Below are positions 11,701 to 23,300 of a stretch of 64,000 nucleotides of DNA, one piece after another (position 1 is the first letter of the stretch; every line of letters starts with the position of its first letter). Under the pieces are notes generated by a model. It was given only the letters and a program-made list of their open reading frames with translations, did no database searches and was not told the origin of the DNA. The translations under genes were made by a program, and so were the position numbers. Source of the DNA: Tetraselmis striata (lineage: Eukaryota; Chlorophyta; Chlorodendrophyceae; Chlorodendrales; Chlorodendraceae); contig VCJN01001097.1 in NCBI GenBank assembly GCA_006384855.1, positions 142,001 to 206,000 on the forward strand. Reading direction: 5' to 3'.

Positions 11701-12910
11701 GCCGTGGCGCACCTGGCGGGCGTCATGCGCGAGCTAAAGTCCGAGTCCAAGATCGGCCGCATCAACATTGCGTTTGTCGGGTACCGTGACTACCAGGACC
11801 AGGGCCGCAAGGTGGTGAAGCCCTTTGTGCCGTCCACGCGTGTGGAGGAGGTGAGGACCACCTCTTTCCTCCCCCCCTCTCCCTCCCTGAATGCCATATA
11901 TTTCTGTCCTTCTAGGGAGGACAAGTGCTTGCCTGGCGAATGTCATCATGAATTGCATAGATACTACTGCCTCCATGGGACGTGCTCACTCTGAACCATC
12001 CATCTAGATACACACACACACACACACACACACACGTGGGAGCCTGACACATGACATAAATGCATGTGCCCTGCTCTTGCCGCAGGTGGTGGACTTCATC
12101 AAGAAGGAGAGCCCCAGTGGAGGCGGCGACACGCCTGAGGATGTCATCAGCGGCTTTGAGGCAGCGGGCAGCCTGGCTTGGAGTGGCCACCTGCGTTTCA
12201 TGGTGCTCGTGGCAGACGCGCCTGCGCATGGGTACGCCGGCAAGGTGGGCGACGACCACGCGAGCGGGCTCTGCCCGGACCAGGACCGCGATCTCAAGAG
12301 CTGGGCGACGGAGCTAGCGGAGGACAAGCGCGTGGACCTGCTCATGTGCCGCCTGGAGTCTTCTACCACCGCCATGGAGGACATGCTGGCGGGGGTTTAC
12401 GCTGGGTACCGTGGCGCGGGCTACGGCTGCCTGCCGCTTGAATGCGGCTCGGCCAACTTCCGCGACGCACTCCTGGGGACGCTGTCAGGCACGCTGCTGC
12501 GCGCACTGGCGCCGGAGCCGGAGGTAGCTGGGCTGCAGACCTTTGACGGCGTCACCCGCAGCGCGGTGATGGCCACGAGCATGTCCTCCCTGAGGGAGTC
12601 TGCGACGGCCGCAGCGCGGCGCGTCTCCCGAGGGAAAGCCGACAGCCATGAAGACGCTGACACCGATGCCCCCACGGAGGCCCGCAGCGACGTGATGCGC
12701 CTCAAGGCAGACCTGGAGGCAGATGACATGGCGGCAGTGCGCCTGGCGCTGGGGCTGCCTGTGCTTGGTGACGAGGCGCTGGTGGCGCAGGCTGCCCGGG
12801 CGCTGCTGGAGGCTGGCGTCACGCTGGCGGACATGGAGGCGCAGGGCTACCCTCCGGAGATCCTGGAGGCTGTGCGGGAGGCGGGGATGCGCATGCTCGG
12901 CCAGCTATAG
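8748..12910 (+). CDS. DUF2828-like / von Willebrand factor A domain protein
   Basis: Six exons, 8748-8845, 9191-9675, 10170-10465, 10598-10951, 11104-11850 and 12086-12910, give 934 aa with all phases consistent. Residues about 34-410 resemble DUF2828: LLPLVPAYSSWREM in exon 2 matches the family's tract after the start, and NAAKYAPHPN plus the segment from RLKEINF to KKYSKAIKRD matches the family's core. From residue 416 a DUF2828-type VWA segment begins, but its metal site is degenerate (VSTSGAS in place of a DxSxS). A second VWA domain starts about residue 590 with an intact metal-ion site: DLTGSMGSW (Asp599), Thr676 in GGGDTPED and Asp704 in ADAPAHG. This domain resembles the VWA of alpha-kinase/vwkA-type proteins, but no kinase domain follows. 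The C-terminal 170 residues are helical and acidic, without a known motif. A cytosolic or nuclear scaffold role is inference. The start is the first Met in an open first exon. Confidence 0.8.
9119..9150. repeat. Poly-C tract in the first intron of the VWA gene
   Basis: Nearly pure C run interrupted by GCT near its end, about 40 nt upstream of exon 2. It is one of many such tracts in the window. Confidence 0.9.
12010..12035. repeat. (CA)n microsatellite in intron 5 of the VWA gene
   Basis: Thirteen CA units lie in the intron between exons 11104-11850 and 12086-12910. Confidence 0.95.
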
Positions 12911-13011
12911 AGGGCTGAGCTGGAGTCCTGAAGATCGCAGTACGGGGATCATGATGGATGGATGAAGGGCGGGCAGGCATGTGCTGAACTGGAGAAACAC
13001 ATAGCCAATCG

Positions 13012-13016
13012 TGTAA
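13012..13016 (+). terminator. TGTAA polyadenylation-type signal for the VWA gene
   Basis: TGTAA lies about 100 nt after the TAG stop of the VWA gene. TGTAA is the established polyadenylation signal of chlorophyte nuclear genes. Position and strand fit; no transcript evidence is available. Confidence 0.5.
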
Positions 13017-13462
13017 TGTATCATATACTCTGAAGCCCCGTCTCGCTGCCGCTGATATTTCTCCTGATATGTGGCACCCCCCATCTGTGTGCAGGATTGC
13101 GCATAGCACCTGACTCTGCGGCCATGACCTCTGCCGGCATTCCAAGCAGCATTGCGCCTGCCAAGATGCCCCGCTGTCGTGCCCTTACCCCCTCTCTCCC
13201 CCCTGGCCCTTTCCCAGGTGCTGCCAGGCCCCGCTGCAAGGATGTGGGGTGCTCACCACAACGACCTGGTCAGCCGCAGCCTCTGTTTGCAGTCCTCCTC
13301 CCTTGCGTGCGCCAGGATGGTGGAATAAAGTAGAGCACCATATCACAATGCCCCCCCCCCCCCCCCCCCCCCCCAACCCCAACCCCGCGCGGTGCCCTCT
13401 GGGTGGAGGGGACGGTGTGCTGCAGCATCCAAATGATGCACTCTCAGCCAGATGCGTACTTG
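13017..13462. other. Intergenic space between convergent genes, with poly-C tract
   Basis: The 3' ends of the VWA gene (+) and the CRAL-TRIO gene (-) face each other here. A C tract occupies about 13350-13374. I see no gene. Confidence 0.6.
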
Positions 13463-14396
13463 CTATTCTATGATTGACTCCCTTGGGCGCGTCAAAGCGT
13501 CCAGCTCCCGCATGCGTTTGCCATACTCCGCCAGCTCAAACGCCGGAGACCCGCTGCCTCCAAAATCAGCTTCCAACTTGGACATGTCGAAGGTCTTCGC
13601 TAGGGCATCCGCGCCCGCCTGGTTCTTCTCAATAAAGTTTATCTTTGTGCGCGTAACGGGGTCGACAAAGGGGGAGATCGTCTTCCAGAAGAAGGAGAAG
13701 AACGAAGGGGCGTGGTACAGCTGCGCCGTGTGCAATCGCTCAGGGTAGTGGTTCTGCAGGATGCTCAGCGTCTCGCGGCTCGTCTTTAGAGGCGGCGCAT
13801 TGCTCAGGCCGTAGCCCACGAAATCCTGAAGGATCGTCAGCTGCACCGTGCCGTCCTGGTCTGCCAGCATCGAAATGGTCTCCAGCATGTACACCAGGTT
13901 CTTTATCTGCCCCTCGTGTGACTTGGAGTTTTCGTTACGCGGCCGCATGATCAGCACGTGCCTGCAATACATGCGCCAAGAATTCATCCTCCCGCAATCA
14001 TGGACCTTCAGGGCATTGTGAAAGCAGTCTGCTATGGCTGAGAGACACGGAGGCGAGGAGCATGAGGGCGCGCCTGCCGCCTTTATCCTTCTCTGGGAGA
14101 ATGAAGAGCTTGCCCGTCCTCGATTCCGCCTCGATGTCTTCCCAGCGCAGTGCCTCTGGCTTGAACTCCGCCCGCCACTGCAGAGTAGCCCTCAGCATGC
14201 CCTCTGCCTTGGCCAGGTCCCAGCCGCGCGCGCGCAAGTAGCGCAGCGCGGTGATCGGCGTGACCCAGGAGCTGCCGACTTCCGCGACGCGCCGTTGCAG
14301 CTGCTCCACCTTGCTGCGCTGCTCGTCACTCAGCGCGGAGGGGTCGTTGTACTTAGTGGCGACGGGTGCCATGCTGGCGCCAAACCTTGTCTCCAC
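13463..14396 (-). CDS. SEC14-like CRAL-TRIO lipid-transfer protein
   Basis: Two exons on the minus strand, 14396-14074 and 13961-13463, encode 273 aa. Residues about 45-80 form the CRAL-TRIO N-terminal helical region (ITALRYLRARGWDLAKAEGM, then LQWRAEF). The lipid-binding domain follows with VLIMRPRNENS, GQIKNLVYMLET and VGYGLSNAPP, then the late lipid-gate part (YPERLHTAQLYHAP, FVDPVTRTKINFIE). Known relatives exchange phosphatidylinositol and other lipids between membranes in the cytosol. The join of the exons restores GGRHVLIMRP only if the intron uses a GC donor (CAG then gcgcgc) with a normal AG acceptor. A Met eight codons further in (14372) is an alternative start. It is convergent with the VWA gene. 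Confidence 0.85.
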
Positions 14397-14912
14397 AGGT
14401 GTCTGGTGCTATGGCGACCGGACTGCGAGAGGGGCGGCAGTGTTCAGCTCGCCGAGCCAGTGGGTGCCGCTGCGGTGCGGCAAGGCCGGTCGGATCGACG
14501 CGCCACCCACGTGGCACGCCAAGTCCCTAGTCGCCGTGGCGGACAGCAAAGCTACAGGCTGGGCACACTTGTCTAATCTTCAGACGTATGAACGCATGGG
14601 CTTGCTGCCTGCTGCGGCCCCGCTGCGCCGCTGGCCTCCGTTGTCTGACGTCTGCCGTGCCGAAAATTGGACGGTGCAGCTGCTCGTCGCGGATCGGCAT
14701 CGTCCGCCCGCATGCCGCGCTGTCGAATAAATGAAATAATGCACATCGTTCGTGGAGACTCGTACTACCTGTACTTACTGGGGTACCACCCGCGCCCCCT
14801 CCCGACGAAGACACGCGACAGATCTCGCGATTAGCGACGATATCATAACGAGGGATGAATATATTACGGACTTGTTTTAGTACATATATGAGGACGATCA
14901 TAAACACCGGTA
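14397..14912. other. 5' flank of the CRAL-TRIO gene, no gene seen
   Basis: Presumed promoter side of the minus-strand CRAL-TRIO gene. Open frames here lack recognisable motifs or codon bias. The sequence becomes AT-rich from about 14735 up to the start of the retrotransposon cluster. Confidence 0.5.
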
Positions 14913-15820
14913 CCATAGATGCTGCAGTACAGCGGATTATTGCTAGTTTATTTATTACATCAGGGCTTTAACAAATGCGCACTACAAACAGAACTAACAA
15001 CTATGAAAGGTTGCCAGCGAAAGAGAGACATAAGCCTGAAACCAAGGTCGAGCAGGAGGCCGGGGAGCCAAGAACCACGGAGGGGTCAAGGGAACCGGGA
15101 AGTCGCCAAGCTGCCAGGAACCAAAGGGACCACGCACTGCCCCGGGGTAGGCCATCAGCCGCGGCGAGGACGCTTGCAGCCAATGACCCGGGTCATTGCA
15201 ACACAGGCCGACGAGCGACGCGACGCAAGCGCAGGAGCATCATCACGTACCGCGCGCGCGGCCGTGATCCCGCCAAGAACGTTGTATGCATGCGCCATGT
15301 TGATGAGCAACTAAGGAGAAACGGCGGCGCCACGCAGACGAGAGCTGGCCATTTTTTGGCCAGTGTGTGTGTGGCTAGCTTTCGCGAGCTCCATCAAGAA
15401 GGCCTCAGCGTGCGAGGCCAGCGAGCCTAACTCGGAAACGGCGACAAGAACAAAGCGAAGCATGCCGGCGGCGTTTCGGACACCCTCGCCATACTTCTGG
15501 ATTTTGTGGCGCTTTGCGGCCCGCAATGCAGTCGTTGGATCCGAGCTTGACACGCCGAGGATAGGTGCAATGGTGGTATCGACAGCAACCGTGTTCCCGC
15601 GGATACCACCATACCCAAAAAGTCCAACATCGGCCGGCCGGCCGGCCGTCGCTGCACAGCTTCGGGAGATAAACAAGCACGGGTCCGTGAGGATCTGTAC
15701 TCCCACGCCAGCGCGGATTTCACATCGTGGCAAACGTCGGAAAGGCCATGTGCCGCCCACTCGTGTGTGGCGTGATTGGAGTCGCCCCCAGAGCAACGTG
15801 CAACGTGATCAGCGGATCAG
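14913..15820 (-). mobile_element. RLE-type non-LTR retrotransposon, copy C: 5'-truncated 3' end
   Basis: This is the 3' part of the element, minus strand. The frame at 15796-15311 encodes the restriction-like endonuclease (RLE) domain that non-LTR elements of the R2/CRE/NeSL type use to nick their target: DVGLFGYGGIRGNTVAVDTT, with the catalytic-type Asp in VAVDTTI and Lys in AAKRHKIQKY, then RFVLVAVSELGSLASHAEAF. This copy keeps the cleanest RLE frame of the three. It is cut off near 15820, where copy A begins, and lacks the reverse transcriptase. Its 3' UTR is about 95 nt shorter than those of copies A and B. Confidence 0.8.
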
Positions 15821-15828
15821 CACGTGAC

Positions 15829-18800
15829 CAGCGGATTATTGCTAGTTCTTTTTGGTTGCAAGGAGAGCGTCAAGAGAATGTACGGAAAGTACTGGGGAAG
15901 GAAAAAGCCTACATTTATGAAGCAGAACCGGATGATCGCTTACATCAGTGCTTTAACACATGCGCACTACAAACAGAACGAAAAGCAACTAAAAATAAAA
16001 GGTTGCCATCGAAAGAGAGACATAAGCATGAAACCAAGGGTCAAGCAGGAGGCCACGGAGCCAAGAACCAAGGAAGAGTCAAGGAAATAAACTGGGAAGT
16101 CGCCAAGGAACCATAGGGTCAAGGGAAGCATTGAAGCCAAGGAACGACAAGAAAGACCGAAAGGGAAACATGAATTCAATGGGGACCACCGCCCTGGGGT
16201 AGGCCATCAGCCGCGGCGAGGACGCTTGCAGCCAATGACCTGGGTCATAGCAACACAGGCCGACGAGCGACGCGACGCATGCGCAGGAGCACCATCACGT
16301 GCCGCGCGCGCGGCCGTGACCCCGCCAAGAACGTTGTCTGCATGTGCCGTGTTGATGAGCAAGGAGAAACGGCGGCGCCACGCAGACGAGAGCTGGCCGA
16401 TTGTCTTGCATGTGTGCTTGTGGCTAGCTTTCGCGACATCCACCAAGAAGGCCTCAGCGTGCGGGGCCAGCGAACCGAACTTGGAGACGGCGACAAGAAC
16501 AAAGCGAAGCATGCCGGCGGCGTTTCGGACACCCTCGTCATACTATTGGATTTTGTGGCGCTTTGCGGCCCGCAATAATGCAGTCGTGGGATCCGAGCTT
16601 GACACGCCGAGGATAGGTGCAATGGTGGTATCGACAGCAACCGTGTTCCCGCGGATACCACCATACCCAAAAAGTCCAACATTGGCCCTCCGGCCGTCGC
16701 TGCACAGCTTCGGGAGATAAACAAGCGCGGACGGGTCCGTGAGGATCTGGACACCTACGCCTAGGGCGGTCTTACTGGCGTGGCAAACGTCGGAAAGGCC
16801 ATGTGCCGCCCACTCATGTTGTGCGGCGTGATTGGAGTCGCCCCCATAGCGATAACGTGCCACGTGATCAGCGTACGCGACCGCCCAAGCCGAAGGAGTG
16901 AATTCCACGCCAGCATCCTCAACACGGGCCAGCATGCCTTGTACCGAGAAAGAGCAAAAAGCACAAGAGCATGGCTCGCCTAGGAAGAGGACAGGAGCCG
17001 CCGGAAGGCCAAATGGGCGGCAAGCAACAACGCGGAACATGGAAACGTAGTACTCATGGGAACGCTCACGGACTTCACTAAGGCGACCCTCACTTGCATC
17101 AGTCACAAGGAGCGCTATCGCATCGCGTAAGAGACGGCCCCGGAAGCGGTTACTGTCAGGGCCGCTTGTAGGCATACGCGCAGCAAGCTTTGCGAAGCGG
17201 ACAGTGTGGGTGTGGTGGCTCAGGGTTTCCTGGAATTTCCGCATGGAGTGCAAGGGGAAGTCCGAGTAATGCGGGATAGCTTGGAGGTCGGCCGCCGGGC
17301 GCATCGCATGCAGACGCCGGCTCAGGCCCAACGGCCGAGTAGCTGGCACGGGCAACCGGAGAGCGCTTGGAGAGGAGCAACTCTAGGGCAGAGGCCAACG
17401 GCCCCGCTAGATCCTCGAGCACCCCGTCTCCAAACTCGTCAACGACACGGGTATGAGCAGCGCGAAGCTCGACAGCCCACATCGGCGCCGACAACCGCGT
17501 TATTGCCGATGCCGAGGCCGAGAAATTGCACGGGAGGGACAGCTGCGTGCGCATGGAGGGCGTATCCAAGCAAATCGAGGCGAACACCCCAAATGCCGGC
17601 GAGCGATGAAAACGCGGCAGGGTCTGCATCTTCAAGGAAGGACGTAATGGTGTCGCCATACCCCTCAAAGCGACCCAAGCCCCGAGGCGTGGAGCGGAGG
17701 TGGTGGCCTAAACGGCGGCCGCAAACTTTCAGCAAACGAGTAGCGGTGTGGGAGTGGAAGTGGTCGGCCAAACCGATAAGCCGGGAGCCAAATTGGTGAA
17801 AATTTTCCCGTTTTGTCCAACATGTCCCAGGCGAAAGCAGCCGATGAGCCCACATGGGGAACCGAGCACCTTGATTCCGGACGAGGAGGCTGCAACATCA
17901 TGCAACAAATACCCAAAAGGAAGGGCGCCGAACGGGGACGAAGAGCCAAGCTGACAATACGTACGCTTGTCGTCTGCGAATAGTGACGCTTAATAACCCA
18001 ACGGCTGCAAAAGCGGACGGGGCCACCCACGTAGCAAGCGCAAGTCCGTCACCAATGCCGACCAGGTTGGTGTCGTCAGAGAAATCTGCCAACACCGAGT
18101 GACTGGGGGCAGCCGCGGCGATGCGAGCATGCACTCGGGCAGCGACGGCGGACGGAGAACAAGATGGGGCCGAGGACGCAACCCTGGCGGACCCCTCGAC
18201 GGCTTGGAATCTGCACGGAGGGGCCGGGTTGGGAGCCGTCGAAAACGTACATATGGGACTCTTTGACCATAAAGCACGATCGCCGAACGGAACAGAGGCT
18301 GCCAAACAGGGTCCTCGAGCAGTGTGCGGAACATTATGGAGTGGTAGGAAGAATTGAACGCGTTCCCGGCGTCGAGCTCCACCAAGACGAGGGATGGATC
18401 CGAGTCTAGGAGAGATCGCATAAAGAATTGAACTAATTCCACGTGGAATTAGATTCCACGTGGAATTAGATTCCACGTGGCGTGCACGCCACTTTTAAAG
18501 CCAAAATCGAAGAGGCCGCAGGCGGCAAGCCATTGGGCGATGGGGTCGCCATGAGCGCGCAAGAGGACGCACATAGCGTACCGGACGAGCACGCTGCCGA
18601 TGCCAATGGGCCAAACGGACCCCTTCATGTCTCCGGCATTAAGTTCCATCGCATTGCGCTCCGCCGACGTGAACTTCTTATCTAGGGGCATCAAGGTAGC
18701 GGAGGAAAGGAAATGGGCGACGCCAAGAGGGACCTCCGCATTCGCGATGACCTCAGCGATGCCACGGAGGTGGAAGCGCGAGCAGAGGACACGGAGAGCC

Positions 18801-19470
18801 TCGAAGCGGATGCCAAGGAGGAACGGGGCGGAACCAGCATTGGGGCTGCCGGACAACACGTCGCAAACGTCCACCGAGGCCTCAGGGGAAGTGTGGCGGT
18901 AAAACGAGAACGGATCCGGGAGTGCGCAAGGAACATGGTCCGGGGTCTGGGGATGCATGCAACCGGAGGGGCTCGACGTGAAGCCGCAAGCCAACGGGCG
19001 CGAGCGGGACTGAGTACAGGGCGGCATCTGAATATCTGTCGCGGATTCTCTGTCGCTCGATACATAATAAGATGAGTACAGTGTACCCTATACTACGAGT
19101 ATAGTTGAGAGACGCGCGCGGCGACACAACGGCGGCGCGCGGATCGCGGAGCATGCAGACAACCTCGTCGGCCTTCGACCGGGGACAGGATTGGCCATTG
19201 AAAACCCTTCGCGCTACTTGCAGCATCTCAACGACGGCCTTTTAGGCAGCGATATAGTTACGGAAAGCCCTGCGGGGTTCTGAGGCGACGCTCCATTATT
19301 CAGGGGCTCATCAAGCATGACGATCGCTCGTCGTATGCCGATATACATGCAGATATTGTGCGTTGTTGGTGAGTAAATAAGCAGATTAGGGTATAAGTAC
19401 GATACCCCGGACGTTCGGCATGTGGCAGTCGGGGAGTTGGAGTGGCGCGCGGCGGAGCGGCGGCTAGCAG
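15829..19470 (-). mobile_element. RLE-type non-LTR retrotransposon, copy A (degenerate, nearly full length)
   Basis: From right to left on the minus strand it shows: an untranslated leader (about 19450-19060); an N-terminal region (about 19030-18480); a reverse transcriptase with GDMKGSVWPIGIGSVLVR, LVELDAGNAFNSS, SRRGVRQGCVLGPILFS and an intact catalytic FSDDTNLVG (about 18060-18080); a thumb/connector region; then the RLE domain (about 16750-16220) with VAVDTTIAPILGVSS and AAKRHKI. Several frame breaks separate these blocks, so it is not coding-competent. It pairs with copy B at high identity over its whole length. A run of CACGTG palindromes at 18436-18480 is unique to this copy. Confidence 0.85.
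18436..18480. repeat. Triplicated palindromic CACGTG unit inside copy A
   Basis: Three tandem 17-nt units of ATTCCACGTGGAATTAG type replace what is a single short segment in copy B (about 23163-23175). Each unit is itself palindromic around CACGTG. Confidence 0.85.
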
Positions 19471-20290
19471 CAGAGGGCGATATCGGAAATCACCAAAATA
19501 AAAGGCAATCAGAAAGGTCCTCTACATCGACTGCGGGGTGGAAGCAGTAACATGAGAAGACGCAGAGTGGGCACGAGCACACGCATCAGACTTGGCCATC
19601 TGCACACCGGCAGAGAGAATGCCGCCCAGGGTACCATGCACGCAAGCCGAGACCCGCTGCAACAGCCCCCGCCGTGTGCGCGACAGGTGACGGCGGAACT
19701 CAGCAGGTTGGCCGGCGACAAAGTTTCGAAGTGCCTGAACGGATTGACCACGAAGAAAGCAAGAGGTCGGGGCGGAAGGACCGCCAGGGAAGTTGCGCAC
19801 AGCCAACAGCACCGCGAAGATGTAGACCACCGTCAAAGCGGACTTCCCGAGTCGGCCGCGGTCCTCAACCACAAAAGGGTAGTACCGGTGAACACCCTGC
19901 ACTGGGGCGGAAGACGCCCGGTCCGCTGCCAACTTAGCATGCTCCGCCTCGGTCGCCGCGATTCCCGGGATCCACCAGCGGGGGTCGTTGCTCCAAGTGG
20001 GGGTCGTGGAGGACACGCACGCGAAGTCGATCATGTAATTGCACGCCGCCCCTCCCCACCCCGCCAGCGTCAGGTCCGACGGCCGCGAGCGGTCCGCTGG
20101 GCGCAGCCCACTCGTCTCAAGGGTCAAGTCGCCGGCTCCCGAGCGGTCCCGGTCAAGCACCACCCCCGCATCAATTGCCACAGATGCCCACAGATTCTTC
20201 AAAGCGGTATGCATGCGGTGCTTGTAGTTCGCTACGGGGCATATGGGTAGATGATCCACGATGAAATCCGTAGCGCTCCGGTTCGAGCCA
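19471..20290 (-). mobile_element. RLE-domain fragment of a second non-LTR retrotransposon family
   Basis: A single open minus-strand frame (20259-19522, about 245 aa) encodes an RLE-type region clearly different from copies A-C: RPSDLTLAGWGG, then NYMIDFACVSSTTPTWSND with the catalytic-type Asp, PGIAATEAEHAKLAAD with the Lys, and YYPFVVEDRGRLGKSALTVV. The element is 5'-truncated at about 20290, where copy B begins. Its inferred 3' end near 19466-19490 (minus-strand reading CGATATCGCCCTCTGCTGC) matches two short inserts near 53.3 and 53.7 kb. Confidence 0.7.
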
Positions 20291-20304
20291 TCCGTAGAGC
20301 GAAG

Positions 20305-23300
20305 CCATAGATGCTACAGTACAGCGGATTATTGCTAGTTCTTTTTGGTTACAGGGAGAGCGTCAAGAGAATGTACGGAAAGTACTGGGGAAGGAAAAAG
20401 CCTACATTTATTAAGCACAACCGCATGATCCCTTACATCAGCGCTTTAACACATGCGCACTACAAACAGAACGAAAAGCAACTAAAAATAAAAGGTTGCC
20501 ACCGAAAGGGAGACATAAGCATGAAACCAAGGGTCAAGCAGGAGGCCAGGGAGCCAAGAACCAAGGAAGAGTCAAGGAAACCGGGAAGTCGCCAAGCTGC
20601 CAAGGAACCATTTATAGGGTCAAGGGAAGCATTGAAGCCAAGGAACGACCAGAAAGACCGAAAGGGAAACATGAATTCAATGGGGACCACCGCCCCGGGT
20701 AGGCCATCAGCCGCGGCAAGTACGCTTGCAGCCGATGACCCGGGTCATAGCAACACATGCCGACGAGCTTCGCGACGCATGCGCATGAGCACCATCACGT
20801 GCCGCGCGCGCTGCCGTGACCCCGCCAAGAACGTTGCCTGCATGTGCCATGTTGATGAGCAAGGAGAAACGGCGGCGCCACGCAGACGAGAGCTGGCCGA
20901 TTGTCTTGCATGTGTGCGTGTGGCTAGATAGCTTTCGCGACATCCACCAAGAAGGCCTCAGTGTGCGGGGCCAGCGAACCGAACTTGGGGACGGCGACAA
21001 GAACAAAGCGAAGCATGCCGGCGGCGTTTCGGACACCCTCGTCATACTATTGGATTTTGTGGCGCTTTGCGGCCCGCAATGCAGTCGTTGGATCCGAGCT
21101 TGACACGCCGAGGATAGGTGCAATGGTGGTATCGACAGCAACCGTGTTCCCGCGGATACCACCATACCCAAAAAGTCCAACATCGGCCGGCCGTCGCTGC
21201 ACAGCTTCGGGAGGTAAACAAGCACCGACGGGTCCGTGAGGATCTGGACATCTACGCCTAGGGCGGTCTTACTGGCGTGGCAAACGTCGGAAAGGCCGTG
21301 TGCCGCCCACTCATGTGCGGCGTGATTGGAGTCGCCCCCATATATAGCGACTAGCCACGTGCCACGTGATCAGCGTACGCGACCGCCCAAGCCAAAGGAG
21401 TGAATTCCACGCCAGCATCCTCAACACGGGCCAGCATGCCTTGTACCGAGAAAGAGCAAAAAACACAAGAGCATGGCTCGCCTAGGAAGAGGACAGGAGC
21501 CGCCGGAAGGCCAAATGGGCGGCAAGCGACAACACGGAACATGGAATCGTAGTACTCATGGGAACGCTCACGCACGGACTTCACTAAGGCGACCCTCACA
21601 TGGAGGATCAGTCACAAGGAACGCTGTCGCATCGCGTAAGAGACGGCCCCGGAAGCGGTTACTGCCAGGGCCGCTTGTAGGCATACGCTCAGCAAGCTTT
21701 GCGAAGCGGACAGTGTGGGTGTGGTGGCTCATGGTTTCCTGGACTTTCCGCATGGAGTGCAAGGGGAAGTCCGAGTAATGCGGGATAGCTTGGAGGCAGG
21801 TCGGCCGCCGAGAGCATCGCAGACGCCGGCTCAGCCCCAGCGGCCGAGCAGCCGGCACGGGCAACCGGAGAGCGCTTGGAGAGGAGCAACTCTAGGGCAG
21901 AGGCCAACGGCCCCGCTAGATCCTCGAGCACCCCGTCTCCAAACTCGTCAACGACACGGGTATGAGCAGCGCGAAGCTCGCTTCGACAGCCCACATCGGC
22001 GCCGAGACGTCGGCGTCGGCATCGGGCGCCAATGCTAAGGTGGCCAAAGCCCGGTAAATCGAGGACGCCCCAACAAGGTAGAGGCTATGAGGGTTGGATA
22101 CGCATGACGGCTCGGAAAGGAACGTGCCGGCGTCGCTCAAGGTGGCGTGTTGAGCACGGAGGAAAGTCACATCTTGACCAACCACAAGGGCCGCAGCGCC
22201 GACGTGGGAGGCATTTGCGATAACCACGTTATTGCCGATGCCGATGCCGCGAAAATGCACGGGAGGAACAGCTGCGTGTGCGTGGAGGGCGTATCCAAGC
22301 AAATCGAGGCTAACACCCCAAATGCCGGCGAGCGTTGAAAACGCGGCAGGGTCTGCATCTTCAAGGAAGGACGTAATGGTGTCGCCATACCCCTCAAAGC
22401 GACCAAAGCCCCGAGGCGTGGAGCGGAGGTGGTGGCCTAAACGGCGGCCGCAAACTTTCAGCAAACGAGTAGCGGTGTGGGAGTGGAAGTGGTCGGCCAA
22501 ACCGATAAGCCAGGAGCCAAATTGGTGAAAATTTTCCCGTTTTGTCCAACATGTCCCAGGCGAAAGTAGCCGATGAGCCCACATGGGGAACCGAGCACCT
22601 TGATTCCGGACGAGGAGGCTGCAACATCATGCAACAAATGCCCAAAAGGAGAGGCGCCGAACGGGGACGAAGAGCCAAGCTGACAATACGTACGCTTGTC
22701 GTTTGCGAATGGTGACGCTTAATAACCCAACGGCTGCAAAAGTGGACGGCGGGGCCACCCACGTAGCAAGCGCAAGTCCGTCACCAGTGCCGACCAGGTT
22801 GGTGGCGCCAGAGAAAGCTGCCAACACCGAGTGACTGGGGGCAGCCGCGGCGATGCGAGCATGCACTCGGGCAGCGACGGCGGAGAAAAAGATGGGGCCG
22901 AGGACGCAACCCTGGCGGACCCCTCGACGGCTTGGAATCCGCACAGAGGGGCTGGGTTGGGAGCCGTCGAAAACGTACATATTGGACTCTTTGACCATAA
23001 AGCACGATCGCCGAACGCGACAGAGGCTGCCAAACAGGGTCCTCGAGCAGTGTGCGGAACATTATGGAGTGGTAGAAATAATTGAGCGCGTTCCCGGCGT
23101 CGAGCTCCACCAAGACGAGGGATGGATCCGAGTCTAGGAGAGATCGCACAAAGAATTATTGAACTAATTCCACGCCACCCTTAACGCCAAAATCGAACTG
23201 GCCGCAGGCGGCAAGACATTGGGTGATGGACTCGCCATGAGCGCGCAAGAGGACGCGCATAGCGTACCGGACGAGCACGCTGCCGACGCCAATGGGCCGA

